A DNA stretch of 64,000 nucleotides, taken from the NCBI RefSeq assembly GCF_001997345.1, contig NZ_CP019606.1, positions 186,001-250,000 of the forward strand. The letters run 5' to 3'. How positions within the stretch are numbered: position 1 is the stretch's first letter; the number at the start of each line of letters is the position of its first letter. Source of the DNA: Tessaracoccus aquimaris (lineage in GTDB: Bacteria > Actinomycetota > Actinomycetes > Propionibacteriales > Propionibacteriaceae). A program made the translations under genes and the position numbers. Positions 16,545 through 26,130 of the stretch are shown piece by piece. The notes below the pieces were generated by a model that searched no databases, was not told where the DNA came from, and saw nothing but the letters and a program-made list of their open reading frames with translations.

Positions 16545-19500
16545 CGGACCTCCTCCCGGTAGGCGGTCTCGAGCGCCTGGCGCCGCACCGTGACGGCCTG
16601 CCAGGCGACGATGCACGCCGCGCCGAGCGCCCCGACGGCGAGCAGGATCAGCCAGGGCCGCCAGTCGTAGCGCAGCGCGACCTGGAAGCTCGGGTCCTGC
16701 TGGATGGCGGACAGCGCGACGGGGCGCACCACGAGCCACCCGACCGCCCACCCGGAGGCAACACCGAGCGCGGTGGCGAGCACCAGCACCCCTCCGCTCT
16801 CGATCGCGCGGCTGCGTGCCTGCGCCGACGGCGTCATGCCGAGGGCGCGCAGCACCGCCACCTCGGGTCGCCGACTGCTGGCGGTGGTCGCCGCCGACGC
16901 CGCGAGGCCAGCAAGCGCAAGCACCAGCGCACAGCCGGCCGCGACCCAGAGGGCGCTGGCCGCCACCTCTGCAGTACCGCCTCCCGCACGGTCACCGACG
17001 ACGGAGACGGAGTTGACGGTGGGGAGGTCGGCGGCGGCGGCGCGGACTGCCTGGGGGTCCCCGTCGATGCCCGCCCACAGTTCATCGGGCCAGGGCATCG
17101 TCTGCCCCTTCGACGTGTAGGTCTGCGCGAGCGCGGAGGCGTCGATCAGCGCGCCCTGATCGCCCGGCACCCCGGGAATCACGTCGGTGACTGCGGCGAT
17201 CACGCCCGGGATGCGGCCCCCGAACGCGTCGATCTCCACCTCGTCGCCCACGGTGAGCGTCGTCGCCTCGGACGTTTCTGCGGTGACGGCGACCGGAACC
17301 CTCGGCCGCGGCCGTTCGGGAGCCTGGTACACACCTCCTGGGTCGTACCCGGTGAACGCGAGCCCTGGCCCTACCCAGATGTTCGCGGTGCTCTGTCCGC
17401 CCTCGCCGGGGTTCATCCGGGTCGTGAGGCTCCAGGTCGCCGACGAGGGGTCGATCACCGATCGGGGCAGCGGCGGCGCGTTGACCTCGAGGTAGGTGCC
17501 CTGAATGCCGTCGGTGCCGTCGACGGTGAACTCGCGGAGGGTCGGCGGGAGCGCGTCCTCCATGAGGGCGTCGTAGCCCCGGAACTGGTCCGCAGGGTAG
17601 GCGGTGCCGGAGGACCAGTTGGCCGTGGCGGCGCCCAGCAGTGGGGCCCCGCCGGCGGCGAGCGAGATCGTGTAGTCAACCGAGCGCAGCCCCGAGGCCG
17701 AGTCCGACAGGTCGAAGCGCACGCCGTCGAGCACAAGGCCGACGTTGCCAGGCAGTTCGAGGTCGAAGGTGGCGCTGGCAGAGGCATCCGGCTGCACGGC
17801 GGTGGTCACCGGGTCGTCGAGCGTTATCGGGCCTGGGGTGACGGTGACCGACTCGGTGGACAGTTGGTAACTGAGACCCGTGACGGTGTCGCGAAGCAGG
17901 AGCGTCACCGAGGCGCTGGCGGGGGTGAGGTAGTCCTGCAGGAGTTCGGCTCCCTTGGCGGCGGTGACCTCGGACTCGCCGTTGAGCGCCCACTGCCGCG
18001 GGGTGCTCGCCAATTGCGCGGCCTGCCACGGGTCGAGGAAGGCGCGGGCGCCGAGGGTGACCTGGAGGGTCCCCGCACCGGAGGGGATCGGCAGGGCGGC
18101 CGGCCCCGTGGAACTGACTCTCATCTCGTCCGCGGATGGGAGTCGGGTGCCGGCCGGGAGCAGCGCGATGCGGTCCAGGTTCTCGAGGGAGGCGACCACC
18201 AGCGGAAGCGACCGGTCGCCGATCTGGGCAGTGTCGGCCCGCCACACCGGCGTCGTGTCGGTGACCCCGGCGACCTTCCCGATGGGCGGCAGCGCGTCCG
18301 GGGCCCGGTCGGCGCTCTCGTCGACGGTGACCCGCAGCGGCGCGCCCTGCCGCAGGTGCGCGATGTCGTCAAGCAACGCTGTCGCGGTTCCCCGAACACG
18401 GACGCGAAGGTGGCGGTGCCGACGGCGAGCACCGTCAGCACGACCGCGACGGCCTGCAGGACAAGGCCACGTGCGACCTGCGCCGCCGCCAGCCACGCCC
18501 CGGTCGCCCGGGTGGCGTGCGTGAGCGCCTCGACCAGGCGCGTGACCGGCGCGAGCACCACCAGGACGGCGACGGCGGACACGGCCAGCAGCAGCGCGGG
18601 GGACAGAGCGGAGATGACGTCGAGGCGGACCCTCCCCTCGTCGTCGACCCTGACGAAGCTCTGGGCGCTGCGCAACTGCCAGGTGGAGATCACCGCGAGC
18701 GCGAAGGTCAACACCAGCAGGGCGGCGCCCGCCACGTTGCGTGCCCGGTCGCGGCGGGGAAGGAAGCCCCGCGCGCTGCGGACAGCCGAGCGCGCGTTGA
18801 CGCCAATCAGGCACAGCGCGGCGATCACGAGGCCTGCGAGGCCGCCGATCACCACGGTGCGGGTCTGGCTCCAGTCGCCGGCAGCGAGCCGCAGCACCAG
18901 CAGCGCGAGGCCGGTGCCGACCGCGGAGCCGAGCAGCCCGACAAGCAGGGATTCGCCGACGGCGACTCCGAGGATCTGGCGCAGGCTGGCGCCGCGGGCC
19001 ACCAGGAGCGACTCCTCCGGTTCGCGGGAGGCGGACAGCAGGCCCGCGACCTGGGTGAGGCCGACGATGGCGATCAGGATCAGCACCGAGACGGGCAGGA
19101 AGCCGAACGCGTCACCGCTTGCCGACTCGCGGGCCGCCTGCTCCGCCGCCGGGGCGAGATCGCCCGTCACGACGACGCCGCGCCCCGAGACATCGGCGTC
19201 CTCGACGGCCTTCGCGGCGCTCGCCGCGCGCTCGGTGAGCATCGGCAACTGGGCGGGCTTGATGGCGGCGCCGTCGGGGACGACGACCCATCGGATGAAC
19301 GGCGACCCGCTCGCTGCGAGCACCTCGGGCGCCACGACGAGGGGGCCGACGTCCTCGCCGGAGGCGCCGGTGCGCAGCATGGGGTCGCCCAGCCACATGG
19401 CGGCCGACGGGTCGCTCGGGCGCCACAGGCCGGTGACGGTGAGGCTCTGTCCGCCGACGTCGATGCTCGCCCCGACCGCGATGTCGCGCAGCCCCGCTGC

Positions 19501-19944
19501 GGCCGAGGACAGCGTCGCCTCGCCGGGGCCCTTCGCCCAGGTGCCGTCCGTGAGGACGAGGTTCGGCTCTGCCAACTGCTGCGCGGACCACATCACGACC
19601 CGCCCGGCCAGCGCGGTGCCGTCGACGCTGGCGCTGCGCGGCTCGGAGACAAGCGAGGTCCACACGTCGATGGGGATGGGGGAGAAGCTCTTGGCGAGAG
19701 TGTCGCGCACCAGGGTGTCCTGCTGCTGCGCGTCGTCACCCATCCGGGTCTGTATCTGGATGCCCGCATCGCCTGTGACCGGGTTCGCGAGGGCCGCGTG
19801 CGCGGCGCGGGTGGCGAGCAGGCCGGAGTTGCCGAGCGAGCCTGCCAGGATCGCCGTCGTGAGCATCACGACCGCGAAGAGGACGGCGACGAGGGTTCGG
19901 CCTGCGCGGAGGCGGCGTGCTGCCCAGGCCCACCACGTCGTCAT
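16541..19944 (-). CDS. FtsX-like ABC permease (exporter), frameshifted
   Basis: First gene of the exporter operon, about 1134 aa when restored. It starts MTTWWAWAARRLRAGRTLVA with a first membrane span (VLFAVVMLTTAILAGSLG), a large extracytoplasmic domain, then spans VLILIAIVGLTQVAGLL, ESLLVGLLGSAVGTGLALLV and others. At the C run 18390-18393 the frame breaks. One more base joins TFASVFG to GTATALLDDIAHLRQG, after which the second extracellular domain and C-terminal FtsX spans ([38 protein letters not shown]) follow. Its start is only 33 bases from the divergent purF start, so both promoters must be compressed or overlap coding DNA. Confidence 0.85.
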
Positions 19945-19977
19945 GTCACGACAGCCTAGGGGAGGTAGGGTTGCCGC

Positions 19978-21408
19978 GTGCAGAGCTTCGAGGGACCGAA
20001 GGAAGAGTGTGGCGTATTCGGTGTCTGGGCCCCCGAGGAGGACGTCGCCCAACTGACCTTCTTCGGGCTGTTCGCGCTGCAGCACCGCGGGCAGGAGTCC
20101 GCAGGCATCGCCGTCAGCAACCTGCACCGCATCATGGTCTACAAGGACATGGGGCTTGTCAGCCAGGTCTTCGACGAGGCGACGCTGAAGTCCCTTCCCG
20201 GCCGGCTCGCGATCGGCCACACCCGCTACTCGACGACCGGCGCCAGCGTGTGGCACAACGCGCAGCCGACGTTCAAGGCGACCCAGCAGGGCGGCCTCGC
20301 GCTGGCCCACAACGGCAACCTGACCAACACCCACGAGCTCGAGGCCTGGTTGGCCGAGCTCGCGCCGTCGGAGAAGGTGCCGGAGAAGAAGACCATGGAC
20401 TCGACCAACGACACGTCGCTGGTGACCGCCATCATGGCCAGCTTCGGCGACGAGCCGCTCGAGTCGGTCGCCATGCAGGTGCTGCCGCGCCTCAAGGGCG
20501 CCTTCTGCCTGACGTTCATGACGGAGCGCACCCTGTACGCCGCCCGCGACCCGCAGGGCTTCCGCCCGCTGGTGCTCGGCCGGCTGTCGAACGGCTGGGT
20601 CGTCGCGTCGGAGACCGCAGCCCTCGACATCGTGGGCGCCTCCTTCGTGCGTGAGGTCGAGCCGGGGGAGTTCATCGCCATCGACGAGCGGGGCCTCAGG
20701 ACGCAGCGCTTCGCGGAGGCCAAGCCGAAGGGCTGCATCTTCGAGTACGTCTACCTGGCCCGCCCGGACACCACCATCGCCGGCCACGGCGTGCACTCGG
20801 TGCGGGTGCGGATCGGCCACAAGCTCGCCGAGGAGTACCCCGTCGACGCCGACCTGGTGATCCCGGTCCCCGAGTCTGGCACGCCGTCGGCGATCGGCTA
20901 CGCGCAGGGCTCCGGCATCCCCTACGGGCAGGGCCTTGTCAAGAACGCCTATGTCGGCCGGACGTTCATCCAGCCGAGCCAGACGATCCGCCAACTCGGC
21001 ATCCGGCTCAAGCTCAACCCCTTGCGAGAGGTGATCGAGGGCAAACGGCTCGTGGTGGTCGACGACTCCATCGTGCGCGGCAACACCCAGCGGGCGCTGG
21101 TGCGGATGCTGCGCGAGGCGGGCGCCAAGGAGGTCCACATCCGGATCTCCTCGCCGCCGGTCGAGTGGCCATGCTTCTACGGCATCGACTTCGCCACCCG
21201 GGCCGAGCTGATCGCGCCCGGGCTGACGGTCGACGAGATCCGCCGCTCGCTCGGGGCCGACTCGCTCGGCTACATCTCGCTTGAGGGCCTCACCGAGGCG
21301 ACCCAGGTCCCCGCCGACCAACTGTGCCGAGCCTGCTTCGACGGCAAGTACCCCATCTCGATCCCGCCGGCCCAAGCCGAGCTCTTGAACTTGGAGGAAG
21401 CAAAGTGA
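19978..21408 (+). CDS. purF: Amidophosphoribosyltransferase PurF
   Basis: PurF makes 5-phosphoribosylamine from PRPP and glutamine, the first committed step of purine synthesis. The 476-aa product starts at a GTG (19978) after a GGGAGG. It has a short propeptide before the N-terminal nucleophile Cys in EECGVFGVWAPEED (class II glutamine amidotransferase), then LQHRGQESAGIAV, GRLAIGHTRYST and ALAHNGNLTN. The phosphoribosyltransferase half has the PRPP motif RLVVVDDSIVRGNTQRALV. Conserved Cys residues near the end (PPVEWPCFYGID, LCRACFDGKYP) fit the Fe-S-containing PurF type. The stop overlaps the purM start in GTGA. Confidence 0.97.
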   Translation: MQSFEGPKEECGVFGVWAPEEDVAQLTFFGLFALQHRGQESAGIAVSNLHRIMVYKDMGLVSQVFDEATLKSLPGRLAIGHTRYSTTGASVWHNAQPTFKATQQGGLALAHNGNLTNTHELEAWLAELAPSEKVPEKKTMDSTNDTSLVTAIMASFGDEPLESVAMQVLPRLKGAFCLTFMTERTLYAARDPQGFRPLVLGRLSNGWVVASETAALDIVGASFVREVEPGEFIAIDERGLRTQRFAEAKPKGCIFEYVYLARPDTTIAGHGVHSVRVRIGHKLAEEYPVDADLVIPVPESGTPSAIGYAQGSGIPYGQGLVKNAYVGRTFIQPSQTIRQLGIRLKLNPLREVIEGKRLVVVDDSIVRGNTQRALVRMLREAGAKEVHIRISSPPVEWPCFYGIDFATRAELIAPGLTVDEIRRSLGADSLGYISLEGLTEATQVPADQLCRACFDGKYPISIPPAQAELLNLEEAK

Positions 21409-22445
21409 ACCAGAGTGCCTACGCCGCGGCAGGCGTCGACATCGAGGCGGGCGACCGCGCCGTCGAACTCATGAAGGCCTCCGTCGCGAGGACCCGCCGC
21501 CCCGAGGTGCTCGGCGGCCTCGGCGGCTTCGCGGGTTTCTTCGACGCCTCCGCCCTCAAGGGCTACCGGCACCCCGTGCTCGCGTCGTCCACCGACGGCG
21601 TCGGCACCAAGGTCGCCATCGCGCAGGCCATGGACAAGCACGACACGATCGGCTTCGACCTGATCGGGATGCTCGTCGACGACCTGGTCGTCAGCGGCGC
21701 GGAGCCGCTGTTCGTGACCGACTACATCGCAACAGGCAAGGTCGTCCCGGAGCGGATCGCGGCGATCGTCTCCGGCATCGCCGACGCCTGCGTCGCGGCT
21801 GGCTGCTCCCTGGTCGGCGGCGAGACCGCCGAGCACCCGGGCCTGCTCGGCCCCGACGAGTACGACATCGCAGGCGCGACCACGGGGGTCGTTGAGAAGG
21901 ACTCAATCCTCGGCGCTCACCTGGTCGAGGTCGGCGACGCCGTGATCGCCATGAAGGCCTCCGGGCTGCACTCCAACGGCTACTCGCTGGTGCGCCACGT
22001 GCTGCTGACAGAGGCGGGCTGGTCGCTCGACAAGCACGTCGACGAGCTCGGCCGCACGCTCGGCGAGGAACTCCTGGAGCCGACAAAGGTGTACGCGCTC
22101 GACGTGCTCGACCTGATCTCGAAGGTCACGGTGCACGCCATGAGCCACATCACGGGCGGCGGCCTGGCTAACAACCTCGCCCGCGTGATCCCCGACGGCA
22201 TGGCGGCGGTGCTCGACCGGTCGAGCTGGACCCCTCCCGCGATCTTCCAGGTGGTGCAGCAGGTCGGCGGCGTCTCGCAGGCCGACATCGACGCGACGCT
22301 CAACATGGGCGTCGGCATGGTCGCGATCCTGCCTCAGGACCAGGTTCCCGCCGCGATGGCGGCCCTGCAGGCGCGCGGCGTGTGGTCGTGGCAGCTCGGC
22401 GTGATCGAGGCGGCAGAAGGAGAGGGCTCCGCGCGCCTCGTCTGA
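21405..22445 (+). CDS. purM: Phosphoribosylformylglycinamidine cyclo-ligase PurM
   Basis: PurM closes the imidazole ring to give 5-aminoimidazole ribotide, using ATP. Start GTG at 21405 overlaps the purF stop and follows GGAGG. The 346-aa length is normal. Motifs: AYAAAGVDIEAGDRAVELMK, GGFAGFFD, the glycine-rich STDGVGTKVAIA, GIADACVAAGCSLVGGETAE, KASGLHSNGYSLVR and MSHITGGGLANNLARVIPDG near the C-terminus. It is co-transcribed with purF. The intergenic region that follows carries a weak two-part hairpin and a LacI-type operator for the next operon. Confidence 0.97.
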   Translation: MNQSAYAAAGVDIEAGDRAVELMKASVARTRRPEVLGGLGGFAGFFDASALKGYRHPVLASSTDGVGTKVAIAQAMDKHDTIGFDLIGMLVDDLVVSGAEPLFVTDYIATGKVVPERIAAIVSGIADACVAAGCSLVGGETAEHPGLLGPDEYDIAGATTGVVEKDSILGAHLVEVGDAVIAMKASGLHSNGYSLVRHVLLTEAGWSLDKHVDELGRTLGEELLEPTKVYALDVLDLISKVTVHAMSHITGGGLANNLARVIPDGMAAVLDRSSWTPPAIFQVVQQVGGVSQADIDATLNMGVGMVAILPQDQVPAAMAALQARGVWSWQLGVIEAAEGEGSARLV

Positions 22446-22504
22446 GCCGGCCGACCGGCGCCAGGAGACGAGCCTCGCGTCGAACACACCCCTGCGGGTG
22501 AGAG

Positions 22505-22538
22505 TGGCGCTGCGCGGGTGAAACCCCAAGCCAGCGCC
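22505..22538 (+). terminator. Possible terminator after purM
   Basis: GGCGCTG (22506-22512) pairs with CAGCGCC (22532-22538), with an inner GGGT/ACCC stem. It lies about 60 bases after the purM stop. There is no T-tract. The rest of 22446-22728 holds the operator listed separately and a ribosome-site-rich leader. Confidence 0.4.
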
Positions 22539-22662
22539 TGATCAGCCCACCCCGGAGGTGGTCTCAGCGTCATCGGATGCCGCGGCTCGGACGCGCCGAC
22601 GCGACCGTCGGCCGTTTGTCGCTGACAAGTGCAGAAGAAATCCCACATGGCGCGGACAAGGC

Positions 22663-22676
22663 TGTTAGCGTCAGCA
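22663..22676. promoter_or_regulatory. LacI-type operator upstream of the sugar ABC transporter
   Basis: TGTTAGCGTCAGCA shares the TGTTAGCG half with TGTTAGCGCTAGCA upstream of the secreted fucosidase (30873). Both resemble the TGTTAGCGCTAACA-type sites used by LacI-family sugar repressors. It lies 52 bases before the transporter start. No LacI gene is in the window. Confidence 0.5.
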
Positions 22677-22728
22677 CTCTCAAGTCGAGGACCGGGCCCC
22701 AACGTCGGGGCCTGAGGGAGGGGTAACG

Positions 22729-24071
22729 ATGGGCCGACAACGACGCACGGCACTGGTGGGCGCGGCAATCGCCGTGACCGTCCTGCTCGCCGGCTGTCTG
22801 CAGGATCCAAACCCGCGCACGGCAGGGGGAGGCGGGGGAGACTTCGTCGCCTCGGGCGGCTCCGCGGACGGCGACAAGGTCGTCACGCTCTTCGGGGCGT
22901 TCGGCGGCGACGAGGCGAAGGCCTTCGAGGAATCGCTCAAGCAGTTCGAGAGCGAGTCCGGGATCACGATCGAGTACGCAAGCTCGCAGGACTTCACGAC
23001 TCTGATCAAGGCCAAGTCGCGCTCGGGGACACACCCGACATCGCGATGTTCCCGCAACCGGGCGGCCTGATCGAGCAGGTGGAGGCGCAGCAGATCCAGC
23101 CGATCGACACCTACCTCGACTTCGATGCCATCAACGCCACCCTGATCCCCGGCTTCCTTGACGCGGCACGGGTCAACGGGCGCTACTACGGGGCGCCGAT
23201 GCGGATGGCCGTCAAGTCCATCGTCTGGTACCCCGAGTCGTACAAGGCGACGGGCAACCCGACGGAGTTCGAGTCGGTCCAGCAGATGCAGCAGATCGGC
23301 GACACGATCAAGAGTTCCGGCACCGCGCCCTGGTGCGTCGGGTTCGAGTCCGGCCCCGCGACGGGCTGGCCGGGCACCGACTGGATCGAGGAACTGGTGC
23401 TCAGGATGTGGGGGCCGGACGTCTACGACCAGTGGACCAAGCACCAGATCCCCTTCAACGATGAGCGGATCGTCAAGTCGTTCGAGGAGATGGGCAAGTT
23501 GCTGCTCACCGACGGCAACAGCTACGGCGGGCGCACCGGCATCCTGGCCACCGGTTTCGGCGACGCCATGAACCCCGCGTTCGAGTCGCCGCCCAAGTGC
23601 TACTGGATGCGGCAGGGCAACTTCGTCTCGAGCATGCTGCCCAAGGCGGTCACCGCCGAACTCGACACAGCGGTCGGAACGGCCGTGTTCCCGCCGTACG
23701 AGGGCGGCTACGCGGGCCAGCCGATCCTGGGCGGCGGCGACATCGCCGCGCTGTTCAACGGCGACGACCCCGACGCGATCGCCGTCATGAAGTACCTGAC
23801 GAGCGACAAGTTCGGCGCCGAATGGGCGAAGGCGGGCGGCTGGCTCTCGCCGCACAAGACCTTCGACCAGGCCAACTATCCCGACGAGACGACCCGACGG
23901 ATCGCCGACATGGCCTCCAAGGCGGACGTGTTCCGCTACGACGGCTCCGACCTGATGCCCAACGCGGTCGGCGGCGGCACCTTCTGGAGCGGGATGGTGG
24001 CATTCACGTCCGGCGAGAAGACCGCGCAACAGGTCGCCGACGACATCGAGAAGTCGTGGCCGACATCATGA
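22729..24071 (+). CDS. Sugar ABC transporter substrate-binding lipoprotein, frameshifted
   Basis: A CUT1-type extracellular solute-binding protein of about 447 aa. The signal MGRQRRTALVGAAIAVTVLL is followed by the lipobox LLAGC and a Gly-rich linker. The frame breaks at the GGGG run 23025-23028. Adding one G gives SGDTPDIAMFPQPGGLIEQV, the conserved segment of alpha-glucoside-binding (AglE-like) proteins. Downstream the frame is intact: NGRYYGAPMRMAVKSIVWYP, TDWIEELVLRMWGPDVYDQW and GGDIAALFNGDDPDAIAVMK. The stop overlaps the permease start (ATGA). The frame match to AglE-like proteins suggests an oligosaccharide or glycoside, but co-regulation with a fucosidase suggests fucosylated sugars. 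The substrate is unresolved. Confidence 0.85.
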
Positions 24072-25222
24072 GCGTCGCCGTCGAGTCGGCGGTCGCACCG
24101 CCGGACAAGGCTCAAAGGTCGGCCGATCCGAAACGGATCCTGGTCGGCGCCGTCGCGATGATCCTGGTCGGCTGGTTCGTCGGCAACGGGTTCCTCGCCC
24201 TCGCCTACTACCCGCAGTGGTTCGCGATGGGTGTCCCGGTGCTGGACAAGATCGTCCAGGCGCTCCTTGCGATGGTGCTCGGCATCGGTGGGGCGTTCCT
24301 GTTCTTCTACTGCATGAACGTCTTCGTCGAAGGCCTGCCGGGCGCATCGGACAGTTCCTGATGCCGTACGCCTGGATCCTGCCTGGCTACTTCACCATCG
24401 GTCTTCTGCTGCTGTACCCGACCATCCAGACCATCAACTACTCGTTCGCGAACAAGGACTCCACCGCCTACGCGTCCCGTGGTACAAGAACTACGTGGAG
24501 GTTCTCGGGTCCGAGGAGTTCCTGCGGACCATCGGCAACAACGTGTTGTGGCTGTTGATCGTGCCTGCCTCGACGGTGGTCATCGGCCTCCTCGTGGCGG
24601 TGCTGGCCGACCGGTTGGCACCCAAGGGCGAGGCGGTCTCCAAGGCGCTGATCTTCATGCCGATGGCGATCTCGTTCGTCGGCGCCTCGACCATCTGGGC
24701 TTCATCTACGACTACAAGTCGGGAGACACCCAGATCGGTCTCCTCAACGCCATCGTCAAGTCACTCGGCGGCCAGCCCCAGTCGTGGCTCACCGTCGACA
24801 AGTGGGCTTTGAACAGCCTGTTGCTGATGGTGATCGTCGTGTGGCTGCAGGTCGGCTACGCGATGGTGCTGCTGTCGACGGCGATCAAGAACGTGCCGGA
24901 CGAGACCCTCGAGGCGGCCCGCATCGACGGGGCGAGCGAGTTCAAGATCTTCTTCCTGATCATCCTTCCCCAGATGCTCGGCACCATCATCACGGTGTTC
25001 GTCACCGTCTTCATCATGGTGATGAAGATCTTCGACATCGTCTACGTGATGACCAACGGCAACTTCAAGACCAACGTGATCGCCAACATGTTCTTCCAGG
25101 AGTTGTTCGTGCAACGCAACGCGGGCAAGGCGTCGGCCATCGTCGTCATCCTGCTGATTGCGGTCCTACCGGTGCTGATCTTCCAGGTGCGGCACTTCCG
25201 ACGTGAGGAGGCTGAGCGATGA
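24068..25222 (+). CDS. Sugar ABC transporter permease (MalF/AglF-like), three frameshifts
   Basis: An inner-membrane permease of about 385 aa, starting at the ATG 24068 that overlaps the binding-protein stop. It has extra N-terminal spans (AVAMILVGWFVGNGFLALAY; LLAMVLGIGGAFLFFYCMNV), then MPYAWILPGYFTIGLLLLYP, and the EAA loop ETLEAARIDGASEFKIFFLI before the last spans. The frame changes at 24340-24342, 24476-24478 and 24697-24699. One added base at each (GGG to GGGG, CCC to CCCC, GGG to GGGG) joins LPGRIGQFLM, SPWYKNYVEVL and TIWGFIYDYK. Three independent losses in one otherwise well-conserved gene point to base-calling error rather than decay. Confidence 0.85.
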
Positions 25223-26067
25223 GCAAGCAACCGGACACCGAGTACCGACGCAGTTGGGTCTCCATCATCGTGATGACCCTGCTGTGCATCCTGTGGCTGA
25301 TCCCCACCATCGGCCTGCTCGTGACGAGCGTCCGCAACATCGACCTGATCAACACCAGCGGTTGGTGGACGGGGCTGCTCGGGCCGTTCACGGCGGAGAA
25401 CTATGCGGGCGTCTTCGAGAAGACCGACATGGGAGCGTCGTTCATCAACTCGTTCGCGGTGGCGATCCCGGCGACGGTGCTCCCGATCCTGCTGGCGGCG
25501 TTCGCGGCCTACGCGTTCACCTTCCTGGACTTCCGCGGTCGTGACTTCCTCTTCATCACGATCGTGGCCGTCATGGTCGTTCCGCTGCAGGTCGCCCTGC
25601 AGCCGATGCTTGACCTGTTCGGACCCCGCGGGATCAACATCTCCGGACAGTTCCTGGCGGTGTGGTTGCTGCATACCGGGTTCGGCATGCCGCTTGCGAT
25701 CTACACGCTTCGCAACTACATGACGACCCTGCCGCGCTCCATCATCGAGTCGGCGAAGGTCGACGGAGCCTCGCACTTCCAGACGTTCTGGAGGCTGGTG
25801 CTCCCGATGTCGATGCCCGCGGTCGCGGGCTTCGCGATCCTGCAGTTCCTGTGGGTGTGGAACGACCTGCTGATCGCCCTGATGTTCCTCAAGCCGGCGA
25901 ACGCCACGGTCATCGTGTCCCTGTCGTCGATCATGGGCACTCAGGGCCAAGGCTGGGAACTGCTCACGGCGGGGGCGTTCGTGTCCATGGTCGTCCCGAT
26001 GGTGATCTTCTTCAGCATGCAGCGGTTCTTCGTCCGCGGCATGACCTCGGGCGCAGTCAAGGGCTGA
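25219..26067 (+). CDS. Sugar ABC transporter permease (MalG/AglG-like)
   Basis: Second inner-membrane permease of the CUT1 importer, 282 aa with six predicted spans, starting at an ATG that overlaps the previous stop. The first span is WVSIIVMTLLCILWLIPTIG. The EAA loop SIIESAKVDGASHFQTFWRL, ahead of VLPMSMPAVAGFAILQFLWV, is the surface that contacts the ATPase. No ATPase gene follows. A shared MsiK-type ATPase encoded elsewhere would fit common actinobacterial practice. A strong hairpin ends the operon. Confidence 0.93.
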   Translation: MSKQPDTEYRRSWVSIIVMTLLCILWLIPTIGLLVTSVRNIDLINTSGWWTGLLGPFTAENYAGVFEKTDMGASFINSFAVAIPATVLPILLAAFAAYAFTFLDFRGRDFLFITIVAVMVVPLQVALQPMLDLFGPRGINISGQFLAVWLLHTGFGMPLAIYTLRNYMTTLPRSIIESAKVDGASHFQTFWRLVLPMSMPAVAGFAILQFLWVWNDLLIALMFLKPANATVIVSLSSIMGTQGQGWELLTAGAFVSMVVPMVIFFSMQRFFVRGMTSGAVKG

Positions 26068-26074
26068 CCGGACG

Positions 26075-26112
26075 AGAGGGCCAGGCCACCGGTGCGGGTG
26101 GCCTGGCCCTCT
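26075..26112. terminator. Bidirectional terminator between the transporter operon and proS
   Basis: Perfect 16-base arms (26075-26090 and 26097-26112, AGAGGGCCAGGCCACC and its complement) with a 6-base loop, between two convergent genes. A short TT follows on the plus strand. Confidence 0.85.
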
Positions 26113-26130
26113 TCGTGCGTTCCGGGTCGG

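Noticed and set aside
17864..20056. Plus-strand frame of 730 codons opposite the FtsX permease
   Set aside because: Ser/Arg/Ala-rich antisense translation with no domain. The opposite strand encodes a clear membrane protein.
19945..21375. Minus-strand extension of the permease frame through purF
   Set aside because: The 1084-codon frame fuses antisense purF to the permease. The true permease start is at 19944, and purF is certain on the plus strand.
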